Origin: PNNG01 sp964577055
Lineage (GTDB): Bacteria; Bacteroidota; Bacteroidia; UBA7662
Assembly: GCA_964577055.1 (NCBI GenBank)
Contig: CAZNWC010000001.1
Coordinates: 62,001-126,000, forward strand
DNA length: 64,000 nt
Direction of reading: 5' to 3'
A model generated the notes under the pieces. The model saw nothing but the letters and a program-made list of their open reading frames with translations. It made no database searches and was not told the DNA's origin. A program made the position numbers and the translations under genes. Shown here piece after piece: positions 1 to 8,510 of this stretch; position 1 is the stretch's first letter, and each line of letters starts with the position of its first letter.

Positions 1-1866
1 AATCCACTCCTGCAAAATCCCTGGATGGTGATTCACCCTCCGGTGCTGTTTTTGGGATTCGCCAGTGTGATTGTGCCCTTTGCCTTTGCCATTGCAGGCC
101 TCATCAAGGGTGAGTACAAAAATTGGATCACCCCTGCCCTGCCTTGGGGATTGTTTGCCGTGATGATATTGGGAACGGGCATCGTGATGGGTGCCGCCTG
201 GGCCTATGAATCGCTCAACTTTGGGGGCTATTGGGCTTGGGACCCGGTTGAAAATGCTTCGCTCATCCCTTGGTTGACCCTGATAGGCGCCATTCACGTG
301 ATGCATGCTTATAAAAAGACCGGCAATTCACTGCCTACCACCTTCATTTTGGTGATTGTAAGCTTCATCCTGATCCTTTACGCCACTTTCCTCACCCGCT
401 CAGGCATTTTAGGTGAAAGTTCGGTGCATTCATTTACTGATTTGGGCATGTCGGGCCAACTGCTCGTATTCCTATTTGCCTTCATCTTATTGGGTGTAGG
501 TTTGCTGGTGTACCGTTGGAAAAAGCTCCCCCGTTCCGAAAAGGACGAAAACACCTACTCACGCGAGTTTTGGTTGTTCATGGGCACGCTTATCCTCAGT
601 CTCAGTGCCTTCCAAGTATTGGTAAGCACATCCATACCGGTAATCAACAAAATATTGGGCACCAATCTCGCTCCGCCAGCTGATCCCATTGCACACTACA
701 ATCGTTGGCAGTTGCCCATGGCAGTGTTGATCATGGCACTGACCACCTTGGGCCAATACCTCAAATACAAAAAAAGCGATAGCCGTGCCTTCTACAGGGC
801 ATTGATAATGCCCACCGTCGTGGCGGGTGTATTGACCATCGCCAGCATGATTCCGTTGAAAATTTATGCCTGGCCCCTGGTGATGTTGCTGTTTGCCAGC
901 TGGTTTTCACTCACTGGCAACTTTGATATACTTCGCAAACAGTTCAAAAAGCTTTCTACTGCGGGCGCAGCTGTAGCCCACATCGGTTTTGCTTTGATGA
1001 TGGTGGGCGTATTAATTTCTTCGGCCAACAAACAAGTAGTATCGCTCAACCAAAGCGGTTTGAGTTTTGGTGAAAACTTCGATGCCAAACAAAATGCCGA
1101 AAACGTATTGCTTTGGAAGAACGAACCTACAGTAATGAACGATTACCGGGTTACCTATCTCGGCGACTCTATTGCTGAACCCAATCACTACTACAAGGTA
1201 TTTTACGAGCGCTTGGATGCAAAAGGCAATCCCAGCTACAGCTTCACGCTGTACCCCAACGCCCAAATCAACCCCAAAATGGGGCTCATTGCCAATCCCG
1301 ATACCAAACATTACCTCTTGCATGACCTGTACACCCACGTTACACAGGTAATCGACAAAGAAGCGTACAAGGACCGACCGAAGTGGCAGGAAGCCAAAAA
1401 AATCACCTTAAAAGGAAAAGGCGATACCCTGATGTTGGCCGAAAATCTGGTGATATTAGAAGGCATGCGCCTTGATTTGAATCCAGAAATGGCCGAGAAG
1501 GTGAAAGGTGCCGAAGTGGCTGTGGCTGCAAAATTGCGCGTAAAATCTATCCGCGGTGAACATGTCCTTGAACCGGTGTATGCCATCCAAAATGGAGCTG
1601 AATTCCGCTACGATGCTTCCAACGAAGAGGCGGGATTAAAAATCAGTTTGCTCAAAATCGACCCCAAGGCCGAAACGGTTGAGTTTTCCATCGCAGAGGC
1701 CAATCCGGGTCCCAAAGAATACATCATCATGAAGGCCATCAAATTCCCCTTCATCAATGTGTTGTGGTTGGGCACAGTGATTTTGGTTTTGGGATTCAGC
1801 ATGGCCATTATGGACCGTTACCGCGAGGCCAAGCGGCTCGAAGCACGTGAAAACGTCGTTGCCTGA
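1..1866 (+). CDS. ccmF: Cytochrome c biogenesis protein CcmF/CcsA family (5' end outside window)
   Basis: Inner-membrane heme-handling protein of cytochrome c maturation. The reading frame is open from the first base (NPLLQNPW precedes the first Met at 25), so the N-terminus lies upstream of the window. The heme-binding tryptophan-rich WWD-type segment is visible as GGYWAWDPVENASLIPWL at about 223-276. Many hydrophobic segments follow (residues 85-110, 140-160, 185-205, 230-330 of the visible part), then a large soluble periplasmic domain and a last membrane helix near the C-terminus (FPFINVLWLGTVILVLGF). This layout fits CcmF rather than the shorter CcsA. Its end overlaps the GTG start of the DUF2520 gene by 20 bases, so the two are probably co-transcribed. 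Family call is firm; the Ccm-versus-Ccs naming is less so. Confidence 0.9.
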   Translation, partial: NPLLQNPWMVIHPPVLFLGFASVIVPFAFAIAGLIKGEYKNWITPALPWGLFAVMILGTGIVMGAAWAYESLNFGGYWAWDPVENASLIPWLTLIGAIHVMHAYKKTGNSLPTTFILVIVSFILILYATFLTRSGILGESSVHSFTDLGMSGQLLVFLFAFILLGVGLLVYRWKKLPRSEKDENTYSREFWLFMGTLILSLSAFQVLVSTSIPVINKILGTNLAPPADPIAHYNRWQLPMAVLIMALTTLGQYLKYKKSDSRAFYRALIMPTVVAGVLTIASMIPLKIYAWPLVMLLFASWFSLTGNFDILRKQFKKLSTAGAAVAHIGFALMMVGVLISSANKQVVSLNQSGLSFGENFDAKQNAENVLLWKNEPTVMNDYRVTYLGDSIAEPNHYYKVFYERLDAKGNPSYSFTLYPNAQINPKMGLIANPDTKHYLLHDLYTHVTQVIDKEAYKDRPKWQEAKKITLKGKGDTLMLAENLVILEGMRLDLNPEMAEKVKGAEVAVAAKLRVKSIRGEHVLEPVYAIQNGAEFRYDASNEEAGLKISLLKIDPKAETVEFSIAEANPGPKEYIIMKAIKFPFINVLWLGTVILVLGFSMAIMDRYREAKRLEARENVVA

Positions 1867-2787
1867 TATAGCCCTGTACGGCACAGGCAACCTTGCCTGG
1901 AAGCTTGGAGAAGCCTTGCACGCTGCCGGTTACCCTATTCACAGCGTGTGGGGCCGCAATCGGTCTGACCGGCAAGCCCTTGCACGCCGCTTACAAGCCC
2001 GCGCGCTTGAATCGGCATCGGAAGAGCATCCAGCGGCCATCAAGTTCATCCTCTTGCCCGACCATGCCATTGCAGACTTGTCGCAGCAAATTCCAATTGC
2101 CGATGATGTTTTGTTGGTGCATTGTGCCGGGGCTGGTGAGCTCGACTGGCTCTTGCCACACCCCCGGCGCGGCATATTTTGGCCATTGCAAGCCATCCGT
2201 AAAGAACTTGATGTGGTTTGGGAAGAAGTACCCGTTCTGGTAGATGCATCCGGCAGCGACGATGTGGAGCTGCTGCACCAAATGGGACTGCGCCTTTCCC
2301 AACGGGTACAAGTTGCCCACGCAGCTGAACGCACTGCCTACCATGCGGCTGCTGTAATTGCAGGGAATTTCGGGAATTTACTTTTTGATCAGGCCTATAC
2401 CCTGTTGCAACAGCATGGACTCGATCACAAGCTGTTGCTTCCTATTCTGGAAAGTCAGCTACACCAATTTGGCTCGTCTCAACGCCCTGCATTGCGCCAA
2501 ACCGGACCGGCAGTTCGTGGCGATGCGGCGACACAAGCAAAACATTTGGAACTGCTGAAAGATTTACCTGCGCACAGTGCCGTTTACCNNNNNNNNNNNN
2601 NNNNNNNNNNNNNNNNNNNNNNNNNNNNNNNNNNNNNNNNNNNNNNNNNNNNNNNNNNNNNNNNNNNNNNNNNNNNNNNNNNNNNNNNCAAGCAAAACAT
2701 TTGGAACTGCTGAAAGATTTACCTGCGCACAGTGCCGTTTACCGCTTGCTCAGCGAAATCATTGCCTTGCACACAAAAGGCCATTAG
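1847..2787 (+). CDS. Rossmann-like/DUF2520 NAD(P)-binding protein, interrupted by assembly gap
   Basis: The N-terminus carries a Rossmann dinucleotide-binding fold (ALYGTGNLAWKLGEAL, residues 9-24) followed by the DUF2520 helical domain. The family resembles F420-dependent NADP oxidoreductases and pyrroline-5-carboxylate reductases; its substrate is unknown. Start is GTG inside the end of ccmF. A block of 100 N at 2589-2688 interrupts the gene, and the 55 bases before the gap are repeated exactly after it. Removing the gap plus one repeat copy (155 bases) restores one continuous frame of 261 residues ending ...VYRLLSEIIALHTKGH at TAG 2785-2787. The stop overlaps the stop of the convergent scoA gene by 3 bases. 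The gene is therefore probably intact in the organism and broken only in this assembly. Confidence 0.85.
2534..2588. repeat. Left copy of 55-base direct repeat at assembly gap
   Basis: Identical to 2689..2743 (offset 155 bases). It ends exactly where the N run begins. This is the expected signature of two contigs that overlap by one k-mer but were joined with a fixed spacer, not of a biological duplication. Confidence 0.9.
2589..2688. other. Assembly gap, 100 N
   Basis: Exactly 100 undetermined bases, a conventional placeholder for a gap of unknown size. The flanking identical 55-mers indicate that the true gap size is negative and no sequence is missing. Confidence 0.97.
2689..2743. repeat. 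Right copy of 55-base direct repeat at assembly gap
   Basis: Identical to 2534..2588. It begins exactly where the N run ends. Reading from the left copy straight into the bases after this copy keeps the DUF2520 frame open to its stop at 2787. Confidence 0.9.
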
Positions 2788-3479
2788 CCTTTGCGGGTGG
2801 TGCGCTGCTCGATGCGTTTTTCGTAATTTTTTCCTTCGAAAATACGGTGTACGAAAATGCCAGGGGTGTGAATTTCGTTCGGATCGAGACTTCCGGCCGG
2901 TACCAATTCTTCTACTTCCGCAATGGTGACTTTACCCGCCATGGCCATCAAGGGATTAAAATTCCTAGAGGTGGCCCTGAATACCAAGTTTCCATGTGTA
3001 TCGCCCTTCCAGGCTTTCACCATGGCAAAATCGGCTTCAAAAGCATACTCCAACAAATAATCTTTGCCCTTGAATTGGCGCACCTCTTTGCCTTCCGCCA
3101 CTTCGGTACCCACGCCGGCTGGGGTAAAAATGGCAGGCATGCCATATCCTGCAGCCATGCAGCGGGTGGCCAAGGTTCCTTGGGGAATCAATTCCACTTC
3201 CAGCTCTCCGCTTAACAACTGCCTTTCAAACTCAGCATTTTCACCCACATAACTGCTGATCATTTTTTTGACCTGACGCTGTTGGAGCATCAAACCAATG
3301 CCAAAATCATCGACCCCAGCGTTGTTAGAAATACAAGTCAAGTTTTTAACGCCCTTGGCAACCAGTGCGCTGATACAATTTTCGGGTATACCGCACAACC
3401 CAAATCCCCCCAGCATGAGGGTAACACCATCATTTACATCGGCTATGGCCGCATGGGCATTGGCAACTACTTTGTTCAT
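2784..3479 (-). CDS. scoA: 3-oxoacid CoA-transferase subunit A
   Basis: Alpha subunit of a succinyl-CoA:3-ketoacid (acetoacetate) CoA-transferase, which moves CoA between succinyl-CoA and acetoacetate in ketone-body or leucine breakdown. 231 residues, the usual length for a separate A subunit. The glycine-rich GGFGLCGIPE (residues 23-32) and the SNNAG segment (50-55) are typical of the family I CoA-transferase A chain. The catalytic glutamate lies in the B subunit, which is not in this window. It lies 94 bases downstream of mutS2 on the same strand. ATG start is clear. The A-subunit call is firm; the exact acyl substrate is inferred. Confidence 0.9.
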   Translation of the reverse strand: MNKVVANAHAAIADVNDGVTLMLGGFGLCGIPENCISALVAKGVKNLTCISNNAGVDDFGIGLMLQQRQVKKMISSYVGENAEFERQLLSGELEVELIPQGTLATRCMAAGYGMPAIFTPAGVGTEVAEGKEVRQFKGKDYLLEYAFEADFAMVKAWKGDTHGNLVFRATSRNFNPLMAMAGKVTIAEVEELVPAGSLDPNEIHTPGIFVHRIFEGKNYEKRIEQRTTRKG

Positions 3480-3573
3480 CTTTTTGCTTTGGCACTCAAA
3501 AATAAAGATTGGTGCTGGTTTTTTCGGTCAATGGAGCAATTCTCATCAGCCGATGGCCGCATTTCCATGGTCA

Positions 3574-5964
3574 TTACAATTTAACCAAAGTGATGCCATC
3601 GCCACCTCTTTCAATGTGTTCGCTTTCAAATGAGCGCACAAAATGCTGTTTACGCAGGTGTTCGCGGATCAGTTTCCGCAAAATCCCATCTCCCTTGCCA
3701 TGCAGGATACTCAAAGCATCGTGACCTCCCATGACAGCCCGATCTAAAAAGCGGTCGAGTTCCTGCAAAGCTTCAACGCCACGAAAGCCCCGAATATCGA
3801 GGTTGGGACTAAAATCGCCCACCGCATCGCGCACCACTTGTCCGGTTTGTGCCGTAGCCTTTCGTTCTTGTTTGCGCGCTTCTGCCCGCGAAACCACCTC
3901 CAGCCGATTGGCCTTTACGGTGATGCGCAAACTGCCAACTGCAAAGACAACATCATTTTTATTGATTTCAAGTACTTCACCCAGGGTATCACTGTCTTTG
4001 AGGCGTACACGCGCGCCTGCCTCAAGTTTCAAGGCTGCTCCTGCAGGCTGCATGCCTTTTGCGGGGGCTTCAACAGCAGTAGCCTTTTCCACCTCTGCTT
4101 TGAGCTGCTCGAGGTTGGCACGCAATGCTTTGGTACTTTCTTTTTCGGCCCCTTGTTCGCGAATTTGACGAATGGTGTTTTCAATGTCCTTGTTCGCCTT
4201 GGCCAAGAGCCGATTGGCTTCCTCCCTTGCCTGATCGAGGATCTGCTTCTTGCGCGCCTTGAGCTCTTGTTCTCTGGCCTCGGTTCTACTAACCAACTCG
4301 CTCAGCAGTTGGTCCTTGTAATCGATCAATGTTTTTAAACGGTCGAGCTCTTGTTTTTCCTGTTCCAATTGCACCAGCAATTGCTCCACATCCTGCTCAC
4401 CTGCATCAAGTTTTTCACGTGCAGCCGTAATCACATCAGGTGGCAAGCCAATTTTGCCTGCGATTTCAAAGGCGAAGGACGAACCTGGCTTGCCCAATTC
4501 CAGTACATACCTGGGTTCGAGCGTATCCGTATCGAATCCCATCGAGCCGTTTTTTAGGCCAGGTAAGCGGGTTGGCAGTAATTTCAAATTGCTGTAATGC
4601 GTATTCACAACCCCATAACTGCCTTGTGCATTGAGGCGTTCTAAAATGGCTTCGGCAATCGGGCCACCCAAATGCGGGTCGGTACCGGTGCCAAACTCAT
4701 CGATTAAAAACAAGCTGCTGTCGTTGGCCTGCTCACAAAAATGCCGCATGTTGGTGAGGTGCGAACTGTAGGTACTTAAATCATTTTCAATGCTTTGCTC
4801 ATCTCCCAAATCGACCAACAATTTTTCGTAAATCCGCATTTTGCTGCCTTCCTTGGCTGGCACCAGCAAGCCACATTGGTACATCAACTGCAAAAGCCCT
4901 ACAGTTTTGAGGGTAACAGATTTGCCACCGGCATTGGGTCCACTGATCACCAAGATGCGCCCATCAGCATCTAATTGCAATTGCAAAGGCAGCACCTTTT
5001 TCCGTTGTGCCTGATGGTGCAAATACAACAAAGGATGGTAGGCATCGCGTAAATCGGTGAGCGTGGCATGGGCTTCGGGACTGATGGCCGTTGGAAAGCG
5101 CAAGGCCAAAAGTGCTTTGGCACGTAATAAGTCGTATTGCACGGCCAAACCATGTGCCGCTTCTATTTGGGGAAGATACGGTCTGATTTCGGTGGTAAGT
5201 TCAATCAAAATGCGCCTGATTTCGCGTAGTTCGGCCAATTCAAGCGCTCTGATTTCGTTATTGCCTTCGAGCACATCGGCAGGTTCGATGTACACGGTTT
5301 GACCTGTGCTGGAGGCATCGTGTATGAATCCGCGCAACTTTCGTTTGTGTTCGGCCAGTACCGGAATCACCAATCTGCCATCGCGGATGGTAATGCCTGT
5401 TTCTGCTACCCAACCTTCGGCACGTGCTTTTCGATAGATACTATCGAGCTTGCGACGTGTTTCGGCTTGAAGCTTGTTCAAGGATGCCACAATATCGGCC
5501 AATGCACGACTGGCGTTCGGTCGCATCCGGCCTTCGGCACCTATCACGCGGTCTAATGCTGTGATGGCCGAGCGTGGCAATTCAAAATCGTTTGCCAAGC
5601 CATGCAACAGGGGGTACTGCTCCTTTCGGGCATCAAAAAAAGCCAGCAGTCGCTTTACGTACAACAGCAATTTTAACAATTCAGCACATTGTTCCTCGTC
5701 GAGAAAGGCGCCTTCAATGAAAGCTGTGCGTAAATACGATGAAATATGCGGAATGCTCGCATCGGGCAAGCCGCCATCACAGGCCTGTAGCTGGTAGGCC
5801 TCGTATGCAAGGCGTTGTAAGTGCGCCACCCCATTGGGTGTTTTGGCAGGCACCAACGACAAAGCCGACGTACGCGCAGCCGTACTTACACAATGTCCGG
5901 CCAACAACTGAAGCAGTTGGTCGAACTCTAATTTCTGGTAAAGATTTTCGGGGTACAGCAACAC
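3574..5964 (-). CDS. mutS2: MutS2 family endonuclease/ATPase
   Basis: MutS2 proteins act on recombination intermediates and, in some bacteria, on collided ribosomes; they are not mismatch-repair factors. The 796-residue protein has the MutS core and clamp region (residues 1-330), an ATPase with Walker A GPNAGGKS (342-349), a DEFGTGTDP Walker B region, a long charged coiled coil (about 510-640) and a C-terminal Smr nuclease domain (about 725-796) with LDIRGFRGVEAL and LHGKGDG. Start is GTG (GTG TTG CTG TAC), 4 bases after the end of the DUF4296 gene, so the two form an operon. Length and domain order are complete. Confidence 0.95.
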   Translation of the reverse strand: MLLYPENLYQKLEFDQLLQLLAGHCVSTAARTSALSLVPAKTPNGVAHLQRLAYEAYQLQACDGGLPDASIPHISSYLRTAFIEGAFLDEEQCAELLKLLLYVKRLLAFFDARKEQYPLLHGLANDFELPRSAITALDRVIGAEGRMRPNASRALADIVASLNKLQAETRRKLDSIYRKARAEGWVAETGITIRDGRLVIPVLAEHKRKLRGFIHDASSTGQTVYIEPADVLEGNNEIRALELAELREIRRILIELTTEIRPYLPQIEAAHGLAVQYDLLRAKALLALRFPTAISPEAHATLTDLRDAYHPLLYLHHQAQRKKVLPLQLQLDADGRILVISGPNAGGKSVTLKTVGLLQLMYQCGLLVPAKEGSKMRIYEKLLVDLGDEQSIENDLSTYSSHLTNMRHFCEQANDSSLFLIDEFGTGTDPHLGGPIAEAILERLNAQGSYGVVNTHYSNLKLLPTRLPGLKNGSMGFDTDTLEPRYVLELGKPGSSFAFEIAGKIGLPPDVITAAREKLDAGEQDVEQLLVQLEQEKQELDRLKTLIDYKDQLLSELVSRTEAREQELKARKKQILDQAREEANRLLAKANKDIENTIRQIREQGAEKESTKALRANLEQLKAEVEKATAVEAPAKGMQPAGAALKLEAGARVRLKDSDTLGEVLEINKNDVVFAVGSLRITVKANRLEVVSRAEARKQERKATAQTGQVVRDAVGDFSPNLDIRGFRGVEALQELDRFLDRAVMGGHDALSILHGKGDGILRKLIREHLRKQHFVRSFESEHIERGGDGITLVKL

Positions 5965-5968
5965 GGCT

Positions 5969-6340
5969 TTAGCGGTAACTGTTGGTTAACATCTCATTCA
6001 GCCTTTGGTTCACCTTTGTGTACAAACTATCGAGCACTGCCGGATGTTGTGCTTGGTAGTAGCGATAGGAATGCATAAAGCGTTCATAATCGAGCTGGTA
6101 CCGCTTTAAACTTTGATCGTACATCAACTTCACCGTCGCCAAGGGAATGGTATCCTTTCCAGCTTGCTGAAAACTGCGGTTGCGGTGGCTTTCAATCAGC
6201 TGGATGTCAGACATCACCAAGACCATGCTATCGAAAGGCACGATGGATGCATCGTAGTTTTTAAGCTCTTTGGGATTTTGACAGCTAAAAAGGCTAACGA
6301 AAAGCAAAAAGCAAAGCACTAATTTTGAGGATTGCCGCAT
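5969..6340 (-). CDS. DUF4296 domain lipoprotein
   Basis: 123 residues with a lipoprotein signal peptide: charged start, hydrophobic core (LVLCFLLFVSLF) and a Ser-Cys lipobox at about residues 19-20. The body matches the Bacteroidota-specific DUF4296 pattern (SDIQLIESH near the start, and YQLDYERFMHSYRYYQAQH, a helical stretch). Function is unknown. Its ATG overlaps the possible ATG of the divergent yggS gene, and a TATTTTTG box lies 7 bases upstream of the start, inside the yggS region. Four bases separate it from mutS2 downstream. Confidence 0.8.
   Translation of the reverse strand: MRQSSKLVLCFLLFVSLFSCQNPKELKNYDASIVPFDSMVLVMSDIQLIESHRNRSFQQAGKDTIPLATVKLMYDQSLKRYQLDYERFMHSYRYYQAQHPAVLDSLYTKVNQRLNEMLTNSYR
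6320..6327 (+). promoter_or_regulatory. TAnnTTTG -7 box for yggS
   Basis: TAATTTTG, a full match to the Bacteroidota -7 consensus. It ends 11 bases before the ATG at 6339 and 32 before the ATG at 6360. It lies inside the first codons of the opposite-strand DUF4296 gene. Confidence 0.5.
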
Positions 6341-7040
6341 GAGAATTCAAAAATACGGAATGAGCATCAAAAGCGAACTAGAAAGCATTTACAGTACCTT
6401 AAAAGGCACCCAAGCCCAATTGGTGGCCGTGAGCAAAACCCAGCCCATTGCTGCCATCGAAGAGGCCTATGCAGCCGGACAACGAATTTTTGGGGAGTCT
6501 ACCGCGCAAGAATTGGTAGACAAATACGAAAAGTTACCCAAAGACATTGAATGGCATTTCATCGGCCATCTGCAGAGCAACAAGGTAAAGTACATTGCTC
6601 CCTTTGTACGGCTGATTCATGCGGTTGACAGCGAAAAACTTTTGCAAACCATCCATAAAGAAGGAGTCAAAAACCAAAGGCGCATAGATTGCCTTTTGCA
6701 GGTTCATCTGGCGCGCGAAGACAGCAAGTATGGTTTATCACCCGATGCGCTGCGTCACTTGCTGCGGCAAGGCGCATGGAAAAACCTGGACCACGTTCGC
6801 ATTTGCGGCTTGATGACCATCGCCACCAATACCACGGATGAAGCACAGTTGGACAGTGAATTTGGCACGCTGAAAGCACTTTTTGAAGAGCTGAAATCAG
6901 CATATTTTGCCGAAGATGCTCATTTCGCAGAAATCAGCATGGGCATGTCGGCTGATTATCTTTTGGCCATTGCGCAGGGAGCCACTCTGGTGCGCATTGG
7001 TAGTCAAATATTCGGGCTTCGCGACTATGGACTTGTGTAA
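6339..7040 (+). CDS. yggS: YggS family PLP homeostasis protein
   Basis: Pyridoxal-5'-phosphate-binding protein (PLPBP/YggS), which holds free PLP and affects amino-acid and vitamin B6 balance; it has no known catalytic reaction. The PLP lysine is Lys33 in AVSKTQP, the FGES segment follows, HFIGHLQSNK binds phosphate, and the C-terminal SMGMSADYLLAI and GSQIFG motifs are present. Two starts are possible: ATG 6339, which overlaps the divergent gene's start codon, and ATG 6360 (MSIKSELE), which fits the usual family N-terminus better. No Shine-Dalgarno is seen at either. Confidence 0.92.
   Translation: MRIQKYGMSIKSELESIYSTLKGTQAQLVAVSKTQPIAAIEEAYAAGQRIFGESTAQELVDKYEKLPKDIEWHFIGHLQSNKVKYIAPFVRLIHAVDSEKLLQTIHKEGVKNQRRIDCLLQVHLAREDSKYGLSPDALRHLLRQGAWKNLDHVRICGLMTIATNTTDEAQLDSEFGTLKALFEELKSAYFAEDAHFAEISMGMSADYLLAIAQGATLVRIGSQIFGLRDYGLV
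6348..6355 (-). promoter_or_regulatory. TAnnTTTG -7 box for the DUF4296-mutS2 unit
   Basis: TATTTTTG on the minus strand, 7 bases before the DUF4296 ATG. It faces the TAATTTTG box at 6320..6327, so the two predicted transcripts overlap at their 5' ends. Confidence 0.5.
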
Positions 7041-7089
7041 TTTTAGGAAATATGGGGCGTTTTTCAACTGTGCTGTTTAAATTCGTGTA

Positions 7090-7530
7090 ATGCGTAAGAT
7101 TTTGCCTTTCTGCACTGCCCTGCTGCTTTGGATTTCGGTTCAACCCGCCTTGTCGCAATCACGCTCCAATGTTGAAGATTGGGTAGAACTGCAAATCACC
7201 CCTTCCTTTAGCCCGGAGGATTTGAGCAATTTGATTCAAAAACTCGGTAAGCGCGGTATTTTGTTGCGCTTCGAGGAAACGGGTTATTGCAATGGTCAGT
7301 TGCGGGTAGTGAAGGGTGAAATCATTGGAAGCGATGGAAGCCGGCATGGATTTGAAACACAATCGCTGAAGCGCTTGCACATCGAAATCGTGGCACGGGC
7401 CAAAACCCTTGGCATCAATACGGTTAAGGTAAAAAAGCATTGGAGAAAATGTCGGCCTAAAGCGTCAGAAGAGGTAGAGGAGCAACAAAACGAGTCCGAA
7501 TCCGAAGCACCCCCATTGCAGCAAATTTGA
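7090..7530 (+). CDS. Secreted hypothetical protein, 146 residues
   Basis: I do not recognise this gene with certainty. It begins with a Sec signal peptide (MRKILPFCTALLLWISVQPALSQ, cleavage near residue 23). The mature part has a predicted helix (SPEDLSNLIQKLGKRGI), beta-rich sequence (LLRFEETGYCNGQLRVVKGEIIG) and an acidic, glutamine-rich tail (EEVEEQQNESESEAPP). The central piece is reminiscent of the periplasmic end of some Bacteroidota M56/BlaR1-type proteins, but this is only an impression. It lies 49 bases after yggS and ends 2 bases before the convergent DUF58 gene. Confidence 0.65.
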   Translation: MRKILPFCTALLLWISVQPALSQSRSNVEDWVELQITPSFSPEDLSNLIQKLGKRGILLRFEETGYCNGQLRVVKGEIIGSDGSRHGFETQSLKRLHIEIVARAKTLGINTVKVKKHWRKCRPKASEEVEEQQNESESEAPPLQQI

Positions 7531-7532
7531 AG

Positions 7533-8444
7533 TTAAACCAATCTGCTCCGCTTCATCAAATAACGCTGCAGTACCGGATTAAATCCTTCGTTTACGTCGG
7601 CTTCTACAAAATCGATCTTGTATTGCCCGCATTTGAGCAACAAGGCTTGCCTGAAGGCCTGCACTTTTTCACGGTAGGCTGCCTGGATGGCATGTGGGTT
7701 CACTTTTAATTCGGTACCGCTTTCCAAATCCACAAAAACGTGGGGGCGGTTTTCATAGGCCAGTGCCATTTCCTCAGGGTGATGCAAAACATGGAATAGC
7801 AATACCTCATGTTTGTTGTGTCGCAAATGTTGCAAGGCCGCAAACAAGGCGTCGGCATGTTGGCCTGCCTCAAACATATCGCTGAATACAACCACCAAGG
7901 ATCGCGGATGTGCCGTTTCGGCCACTTCATGCAATGCCTGGATGGCCCTTGTACTTCCCAAGGCAGGCTTGCTGTTGAGCAGCTTTTCGAGTTCTGCCAA
8001 AAGTAACTGATGGTGGGCTGCACTGCTTTTGGCTTTCAAATGCACATCTAAGCTTTCGGCAAATACCGATAAGCCAACCGCGTCGCGCTGGCGTTTGAAC
8101 AAATGCAAGAGCGCTGCAGCCGCATAGACCGAAAACCGCAACTTGCTTTGCCGCTCATTGGGGAAATGCATAGATCCTGAGGCATCAATCACCAATTGGC
8201 AACGCAAATTTGTTTCTTCCTCAAAACGTTTTACGAAGAGCTTCTCGGTGCGGGCATACAGCTTCCAATCGATATTGCGGGTGCTTTCACCGGTGTTGTA
8301 CAAACGGTGTTCGCTGAATTCCACCGAAAAACCGTGGTACGGACTCTTGTGCAAACCCGTGATAAATCCCTCTACCACCTGACGAGCCAAGAACTCCAGA
8401 TTGTCAAAAGCTGCTAATTGTTCAAGAGAAAGCGTTTCAGCCAT
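7533..8444 (-). CDS. DUF58 domain protein (vWA-like fold)
   Basis: 303-residue cytosolic protein of the DUF58 family, usually encoded with MoxR AAA+ ATPases and vWA proteins and thought to take part in chaperone-like assembly. The RNIDWKLYARTEKLFVKRFEEE stretch (about 55-75) is the DUF58 signature, and DASGSMHFP (about 87-95) is a MIDAS-type DxSxS metal-binding motif of a vWA fold. No moxR gene lies in the window. A TATCTTTA box sits 6 bases before the ATG, suggesting a leaderless transcript. Confidence 0.88.
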   Translation of the reverse strand: MAETLSLEQLAAFDNLEFLARQVVEGFITGLHKSPYHGFSVEFSEHRLYNTGESTRNIDWKLYARTEKLFVKRFEEETNLRCQLVIDASGSMHFPNERQSKLRFSVYAAAALLHLFKRQRDAVGLSVFAESLDVHLKAKSSAAHHQLLLAELEKLLNSKPALGSTRAIQALHEVAETAHPRSLVVVFSDMFEAGQHADALFAALQHLRHNKHEVLLFHVLHHPEEMALAYENRPHVFVDLESGTELKVNPHAIQAAYREKVQAFRQALLLKCGQYKIDFVEADVNEGFNPVLQRYLMKRSRLV

Positions 8445-8450
8445 AAGCCC

Positions 8451-8458
8451 TAAAGATA
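8451..8458 (-). promoter_or_regulatory. -7 box close to the DUF58 start
   Basis: TATCTTTA on the minus strand, one mismatch from TAnnTTTG, ending 6 bases before the ATG at 8444. No convincing -33 TTG was found. Confidence 0.35.
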
Positions 8459-8510
8459 GTGTTTAGCAACCTGCTTCGAATGCCCTATATGGCAACAAAT
8501 AGCAATTTTA

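Noticed and set aside
2534..2743. Possible real tandem duplication within the DUF2520 gene
   Set aside because: The copies are identical, abut a 100-N spacer on both sides, and collapse to a perfect frame, so an assembly join explains them better.
2577..3215. 212-residue open frame spanning the N run
   Set aside because: Created by undetermined bases and antisense to scoA.
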